Of a stretch of DNA of 64,000 nucleotides, positions 59,377 to 64,000 are shown piece by piece. A program made the translations under genes and the position numbers. The stretch is from Endozoicomonas montiporae CL-33 (GTDB lineage Bacteria; Pseudomonadota; Gammaproteobacteria; Pseudomonadales; Endozoicomonadaceae). Numbering within the stretch: position 1 is the first letter of the stretch; each line of letters begins with the position of its first letter. The DNA lies in assembly GCF_001583435.1 (NCBI RefSeq), contig NZ_CP013251.1:2738206-2802205 (forward strand). The letters are read 5' to 3'. The notes beneath the pieces are model-generated. The model was not told where the DNA came from. It was given only the letters and a program-made list of their open reading frames with translations, and did not search any database.

Positions 59377-62345
59377 TCTTCACCTTCCGATGAACTGAGA
59401 TCGCCATGCTTGCGTTTTCGATGTTTTCTTTTGTGATTCGACAGGGCTTTCGCATTCTTGCAGACCGTCCCGCATGGCCGCTGCTGGCCATCCTCCCCGA
59501 CCACTGTCACGTCACAGGTTTGTGGCCCGGTGTGATATTGGCTTTTGTGATACGACAGGGCTTGAGCATTCTTGCAGACCGTCCCGCATGGCCGCTGCTG
59601 GCCATCCTCCCCGACCACTGTCACGTCACAGGTTTGTTGCCCGGTGTGGTCTCTTCTTTTGTGATTCGACAGGGCTGGAGCATTCTTGCAGACCGTCCCG
59701 CATGGCCGCTGCTGGCCATCCTCCCCGACCACTGTCACGTCACAGGTTTGTTGCCCGGTGTGATATTCGCTTTTGTGATTCGACAGGGCTTGAGCATTCT
59801 TGCAGACCGTCCCGCATGGCCGCTGCTGGCCATCCTCCCCGACCACTGTCACGTCACAGGTTTGTTGCCCGGTGTGGTCTCTTCTTTTGTGATTCGACAG
59901 GGCTGGAGCATTCTTGCAGACCGTCCCGCATGGCCGCTGCTGGCCATCCTCCCCGACCACTGTCACGTCACAGGTTTTTTGCCCGGTGTGATATTGGTTT
60001 TTGTGAGTAGACAGGGCTTGAGCATTCTTGCAGACCGTCCCGCATGGCCGCTGCTGGCCATCCTCCCCGACCACTGTCATGTCACAGGTTTGTGGCCCGG
60101 TGTGGTCTCTTCTTTTGTGAGTAGACAGGGCTGGAGCATTCTTGCAGACCGTCCCGCATGGCCGCTGCTGGCCATCCTCCCCGACCACTGTCACGTCACA
60201 GGTTTGTGGCCCGGTGTGGTCTCTTCTTTTGTGAGTAGACAGGGCTTTCGCATTCTTGCAGACCGTCCCGCATGGCCGCTGCTGGCCATCCTCCCCGACC
60301 ACTGTCACGTCACAGGTTTGTGGCCCGGTGTGGTCTCTTCTTTTGTGAGTAGACAGGGCTTGAATAAACTTCTGTTCCTCCCTGCATATAGGACACGTCC
60401 ACTCTGGTTTGTTAAGTTTCTCAAAACAATGGTTACAGATGTAGTGAAAGCAACTTGTACTCTTGATATCACTGTTTTCTGTAAAGTTGTTAAAGCAAAC
60501 AGGACAGCGGTATGGATTGTTTTCATCTTGGGTGCTAGGCCGAATACCGACAAAGTGATTATCATTGGATAGAAGTCCCAGATATACAGGTTCCCCTGTG
60601 GTACTTATAGACGATGCTTCTGAGACTATGGTGACTTGAAAATCATCAGGATTGGCGTAGGTAAAAACCTGATCCTGAGTCAATCCACTGGCATGCAGAT
60701 TGACAACGACAAAAGTTTTTTTGAGTAAGTGGCTCAGAAGCGGCAATAAAATAGTGAAGTCTGGCCATTCTCGATTGGTGAGTTGTTTCAAAACCAATCG
60801 GACATTTTCTACACCCTGTACAGCTTCCCAGCCTGAGAGAAAATTTAGATATTCGGTTGTCAATTCCTGCGCATTACCTTCTAAGTAATTTTTAATCATG
60901 GCAATGAGCCTTTCAATCAGACCAGAGACGTTTTCATTTGCGGATAAATTGATAGCATGCAGCCAACAAAGGTTATCTGTGGGAGTTCGCAAAGCACGGA
61001 ATTCCTTAAGATGCTGGTTTAACAGCTGTTGAGAGTTATCTCCCGTAAATTCAGATTCAGAGCCAGTGTGCTGAAGCTTTTTCTTTTTAGCAGGACGGGG
61101 TTCCAGCTCGCTAGTTGTGCTACCAGTTTCTGCAGTAACAACTGTTTGAATGCTAGCGGTAGATGAGCTAAACGAAGATGGTGTAAAACCCGTATATTGC
61201 TTTGCTATGAAAGAAGGGGATATATGAGTTAAAACGTTAGTACCGTTTTGAAAGCAGCCCGGTTGTTGAGGATGAGAGAAGTGGATTAAGGTTTGTGTCT
61301 GGGGAGCGGCCATTGCCCTGACAAAACTAGCTTCTCGGCAATGTGTAACTCCTTCAGGAGCAGGACAAGGATTTTTGCAGAGAAAACAGGAGCCGTCAGT
61401 ACAGAAACCGCATAAATGTTGTTCAGTTGCTTCTAAAGGCTGTAGGGCAGAGGCAACGGGAAAATTACCAAAGCCATTAGAAGCGCTGGAACCTGGAGCT
61501 GTAGCAGATTGAAATGATAAACACAGCTCTTCCACTATATATGTATCCAGTTCCATACGGTAATCCTGACACCGGCCATTAGCAGGATGTTGGTCTGCGC
61601 CGCGATTGGAGGCATAGGTGCAAGGTCCATTGTTACATGGATGCTCGGGACAATGCTGGCCGAAGGTATGTGCGGAACCAGGGGGAAAACCGCCACCGCC
61701 ACCAGAATTACCAGACAGGCAGCCTGAAGAAGGTGAATATCCAAAGGAATAGCATGAGCCAAATGATTGGTCCTGTTGTCGTTCCGGGAAAGATAGCCAG
61801 AAAGAACTTCCTTGATTCGAGTTCATCAACGTGATGATTTGAAGTTCATGCTGCTCACTAGACTCCTGTTCATCCATTTGACTGAACAGAGGGAGTTCTG
61901 GATTCCAGTGTTTTCTGGTCAGCCAACCGACGACGACAGTCGCTACCAAAGGTAGCCATAAATAAGGCTGGGACTCAGGGGGGCTTCCCTGTTTTTGGAG
62001 AGTCAGAATTAATGTGTAACCGATGACTTCACGATTGGCGTACAGAGGCTGCCAAATGGACTCAACCACAGTGGTCACGGTTTGCCAGGAACCGGGAGGT
62101 CTGTATGGCTTGTCATCAGGTGGTGAGTCTGATCCTGCATAGCTGCTTGTGTCAGTAGTGTCTGCCGAGTTTTTCCGCAATGGCTCCATATCAATGGCTG
62201 GCATTGCAGGCCATGCATCCAGATCAGGCTTTATAGAAAAGCTTTGGTTGTTATGTTCAACCTCTACAATAAAACTCTTTGTCTGCGTCTCAGCCAAACA
62301 GACGAAAGAGAGTAGCAGTAGTACAGCAAAGAGTAAGCGTTTTAT
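59373..62345 (-). CDS. Exported OTU-like / RING / zinc-finger repeat protein
   Basis: The protein has 990 residues if read from ATA 62345, which has AAGGA 7 bp upstream and begins a good Sec signal (KRLLFAVLLLLSFVCLA). The first conventional start is TTG 62297, inside that signal; numbers below count from it. A membrane segment lies at about 112-127 and a Cys-rich region at about 180-320. A basic patch RPAKKKKLQH lies at 401. An OTU-like cysteine protease region follows, with Cys444 in PTDNLCWLHAI and His581 in SNDNHFVGI. A C3HC4 RING finger is at 598-638 (CPVCFNNF ... CFHYICNHC ... CPIC). Eight 38-residue C2H2-like repeats follow. A ubiquitin-directed effector is inferred. It overlaps the IS91 transposase. 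Confidence 0.75.
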   Translation of the reverse strand: MKRLLFAVLLLLSFVCLAETQTKSFIVEVEHNNQSFSIKPDLDAWPAMPAIDMEPLRKNSADTTDTSSYAGSDSPPDDKPYRPPGSWQTVTTVVESIWQPLYANREVIGYTLILTLQKQGSPPESQPYLWLPLVATVVVGWLTRKHWNPELPLFSQMDEQESSEQHELQIITLMNSNQGSSFWLSFPERQQDQSFGSCYSFGYSPSSGCLSGNSGGGGGFPPGSAHTFGQHCPEHPCNNGPCTYASNRGADQHPANGRCQDYRMELDTYIVEELCLSFQSATAPGSSASNGFGNFPVASALQPLEATEQHLCGFCTDGSCFLCKNPCPAPEGVTHCREASFVRAMAAPQTQTLIHFSHPQQPGCFQNGTNVLTHISPSFIAKQYTGFTPSSFSSSTASIQTVVTAETGSTTSELEPRPAKKKKLQHTGSESEFTGDNSQQLLNQHLKEFRALRTPTDNLCWLHAINLSANENVSGLIERLIAMIKNYLEGNAQELTTEYLNFLSGWEAVQGVENVRLVLKQLTNREWPDFTILLPLLSHLLKKTFVVVNLHASGLTQDQVFTYANPDDFQVTIVSEASSISTTGEPVYLGLLSNDNHFVGIRPSTQDENNPYRCPVCFNNFTENSDIKSTSCFHYICNHCFEKLNKPEWTCPICREEQKFIQALSTHKRRDHTGPQTCDVTVVGEDGQQRPCGTVCKNAKALSTHKRRDHTGPQTCDVTVVGEDGQQRPCGTVCKNAPALSTHKRRDHTGPQTCDMTVVGEDGQQRPCGTVCKNAQALSTHKNQYHTGQKTCDVTVVGEDGQQRPCGTVCKNAPALSNHKRRDHTGQQTCDVTVVGEDGQQRPCGTVCKNAQALSNHKSEYHTGQQTCDVTVVGEDGQQRPCGTVCKNAPALSNHKRRDHTGQQTCDVTVVGEDGQQRPCGTVCKNAQALSYHKSQYHTGPQTCDVTVVGEDGQQRPCGTVCKNAKALSNHKRKHRKRKHGDLSSSEGEE
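59441..60352 (-). repeat. Eight tandem 114-bp coding repeats
   Basis: The period is exactly 114 bp (38 codons), and eight units differ at only a few bases each. Each encodes TCDVTVVGEDGQQRPCGTVC, then KNA-ALS-HK----H, a Cys and His set fit for zinc. The near identity points to recent expansion or frequent gene conversion. Variation is concentrated after KNA and in the residues between the His pair. Confidence 0.9.
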
Positions 62346-62397
62346 GGCTCTATCCTTTCATTCCAGTTGTTAGAGTGGGAAAGGATAGTTCAGGAAA

Positions 62398-63198
62398 ATG
62401 AGTGTGTTTTTTGTCAAAGCCAAAAGGTTGCACCGCACAAAAAGTCGCCGCGAAGCGGCCTACCTTGATCCTTTTGTTCTTGAAAATCTGGATGGAGCCT
62501 TGAAAAAAGCAGAAGGCCAGAAGCATTCAATGAGTGACAAGATGGCATGTAGCATGCTCCTTGCTATAGCTATCACCAAAATGAAACGGGGAGATGAACC
62601 TGGCTTGCAGGCGGTTACCTATGAGCTACTGGATACCTATTCCGAACTATTGCCTGACTATATTGAACTGCTGCATTTGAATCAGGAATACCGCTCTAAT
62701 CCGTCAGCTTTTGAAGATGAAGAAAGGCTGAATTACTTTTGTCACCTGACAGAAAAAGCCCACTTTATGCCTTCTGTCTGGTTATTAACCCGATTAGCAC
62801 TGAAGCCTGATAGTCCAATTTCACCGGGCGTGATGATTGATACGCTCACTTCTCTCGAATCGACGCATAAGGTCAATAGTCTGATTCTTACAGCGTTTGC
62901 GCTTGTCCCTGATGATGCCAACCTTGCGGTCGAATATGAGCAGCCAGATAACAAAACCGTGCCACATCAGGCTTTATGGATTTTCAGCTCTCTTTTTCAT
63001 AACCACCGCAAAGATTACTGGCCTGGACCTGAGAACGGATTTTCACCAAAACTTCAACACTGGCTCTGTATGACACTGAAGCAAACGGTCACAGAAATAA
63101 GACAAATGTCATTCAGCCGAGCTATTTCCGAAGCAAGAGAATTCCTGCCAACGAGAACTGAGGCCGAAAAGGCCCGTTTCGGCAGACAGAAAAGCTGA
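62398..63198 (+). CDS. Hypothetical helical protein, 266 aa
   Basis: I do not recognise this protein. It is divergent from the repeat-rich gene, helical throughout, without signal peptide or membrane segment. Segments such as SMSDKMACSMLLAIAITKMKRGDEPGLQAVTYELLDTYSELLPDYIELL suggest an alpha-solenoid. Its stop overlaps the start of a 59-residue frame. Confidence 0.6.
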   Translation: MSVFFVKAKRLHRTKSRREAAYLDPFVLENLDGALKKAEGQKHSMSDKMACSMLLAIAITKMKRGDEPGLQAVTYELLDTYSELLPDYIELLHLNQEYRSNPSAFEDEERLNYFCHLTEKAHFMPSVWLLTRLALKPDSPISPGVMIDTLTSLESTHKVNSLILTAFALVPDDANLAVEYEQPDNKTVPHQALWIFSSLFHNHRKDYWPGPENGFSPKLQHWLCMTLKQTVTEIRQMSFSRAISEAREFLPTRTEAEKARFGRQKS

Positions 63199-63377
63199 TG
63201 TTTGCTGCAATCGGAACTGACGAGATAAAAGCGGCTGAAAGAGATCCAGAACTGGACAGCTATCAGAGAGATATTGCCGGACTGATTCTGGCCTGGCACA
63301 TCAAACAGAACTATATGAGTCGGGAAGCTAACCCCCTGAAATGTGCAGCTTTGCTTAGGGTGAAAGTCTCATATTGA
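63198..63377 (+). CDS. Short frame after the 266-aa gene, probably truncated by IS
   Basis: MFAAIGTDEIKAAERDPELDSYQRDIAGLILAWHIKQNYM is read from ATG 63198 (TGATG overlap). Its last residues may come from the end of the ISKra4-type element that begins near here, so the original gene was probably longer. The family is unknown. Confidence 0.4.
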   Translation: MFAAIGTDEIKAAERDPELDSYQRDIAGLILAWHIKQNYMSREANPLKCAALLRVKVSY

Positions 63378-63383
63378 CTGGTA

Positions 63384-64000
63384 CTATAATTCCAAGTCAC
63401 CTTTCTGCATGGGGAATGGGATGACATTGTCCATACCCACTTCCGTGACCTTGGCGCAGTAGGTCACCGCCAGTAACTTCCAGCCATTGTCGAACATGCC
63501 ACTCTGAATTAATGACCTTGCTGTCAAAATACCTTGGCCTCCGGGATGCCGCCACCTCATTCCAGAACACTTCATTCGCTGCGTTACCAAGGTTTTACAA
63601 GTAGCCTCAATAACCCCTGAGCCTATTGGCAAGTTGTGCGACAAGTGTTCAGCATAGTTCATGCGGGTTCGATTACTTCTGAAGTACTCCAGCTCTGTTT
63701 TCAACTTCGATCGACGAGGGTGTCGTTTATGCTGGTAAGCCAGAGCTTTGATGACTTTTTCAACACCTTCGGGCTCCTCTTTGAGGATGTGGCGATAGGT
63801 GATGAACTTTTCTCTGGATTTGTTGCTGTTTTCACCATAGGACAGGTCAAACGCTTTCTTCAGGTGCTCTGCGGCATGATAGAAGTCTACAACCTCGTGA
63901 CCTTCAGGGAGTTCATTGGCAAGGTAGGTCCAGTTGTCTTTTGCCCCATCAGCGACTTTAACAAGCGTCAGATCTGGCCTCTGTCGAAGAGCTTCGCTCA
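63384..64000 (-). mobile_element. ISKra4-type transposase, 5' part outside window
   Basis: The frame is open to the window edge and encodes about 205 C-terminal residues, beginning SEALRQRPDLTLVKVADGAKDNWTYL. VVDFYHAAEHLKKAF and the family block NLPIGSGVIEATCKTLVTQRMKCSGMRW follow. It resembles the transposase at 12638 but differs clearly in sequence, so it is another member of the group. Confidence 0.8.

Noticed and set aside
59441..60352. CRISPR-like array
   Set aside because: The repeats are 114 bp, contiguous without unique spacers, in frame and coding. No cas genes are present.
59406..60572. Long plus-strand open frame (388 codons) through the repeat region, with the repeat ILADRPAWPLLAILPDHCHV
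   Set aside because: It is the complement of the 114-bp coding repeats. The minus-strand frame has zinc-binding motifs, a RING and an OTU-like region, while this one has no start context and only mirrors the repeat.

Overview
The window looks like the replication-terminus region of a gammaproteobacterial chromosome. I infer an Oceanospirillales-type, possibly Endozoicomonas-like, symbiont from the dense mixture of insertion sequences, the eukaryote-like domains (LIM, OTU, RING) and an E. coli-type dif site (51640-51667, 25 of 28 positions by eye). The species assignment is inference.

1-10.5 kb holds the right part of an integrated element inserted in tRNA-Leu(TAA). It has a replication operon on the minus strand (DnaJ-type zinc proteins, phage O-like protein, Toprim primase-helicase, AlpA-like regulator). 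A divergent S24-peptidase repressor and tyrosine integrase follow, then a duplicated 3' tRNA-Leu end. The left end lies outside the window. 11-16.3 kb is an IS cluster (IS1380, ISKra4, ISNCY types).

16.3-34 kb is chromosomal metabolism: a TSUP permease, two TauD-type dioxygenases, an Asp/Glu racemase, BrnQ with what looks like an Ile/Val/Leu leader-peptide attenuator, an aspartase fused to a cyclic-nucleotide-binding domain, twin tRNA-Cys genes, CobQ, a PP-loop ATPase, an IS1 element, and a valine/branched-chain acyl-CoA operon (mmsA, acyl-CoA dehydrogenase, enoyl-CoA hydratase, mmsB, SDR). A truncated transposase and a broken flgO follow. Then come a LIM-DA1-type metallopeptidase and an O-methyltransferase.

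36.7-50 kb is the most interesting part. A chromosomal pair, a tyrosine recombinase and a KfrA-like coiled-coil DNA-binding protein, sits beside a 38-bp operator palindrome and a perfect 14-6-14 bp recombination-site-like palindrome. Between that site and a second copy lies an approximately 10.9 kb corticovirus (PM2)-like tailless provirus: repressor, HUH Rep, packaging ATPase, double-jelly-roll capsid protein, small membrane proteins, spike and tail-fibre-like modules, lytic enzyme, holin-like proteins and a basic peptide. No integrase is visible inside. The provirus therefore appears to use the neighbouring host recombinase, in the manner of elements that exploit XerCD.

50-56 kb is chromosomal: HiPIP, MarR-like regulator, dif, and an RND efflux pump with its adaptor. 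56-64 kb is another IS-rich region. It contains a remarkable 990-residue exported protein with an OTU-like cysteine protease region, a RING finger and eight nearly identical 38-residue C2H2-like repeats. The protein appears to start at ATA and its stop overlaps the start of an IS91 transposase.
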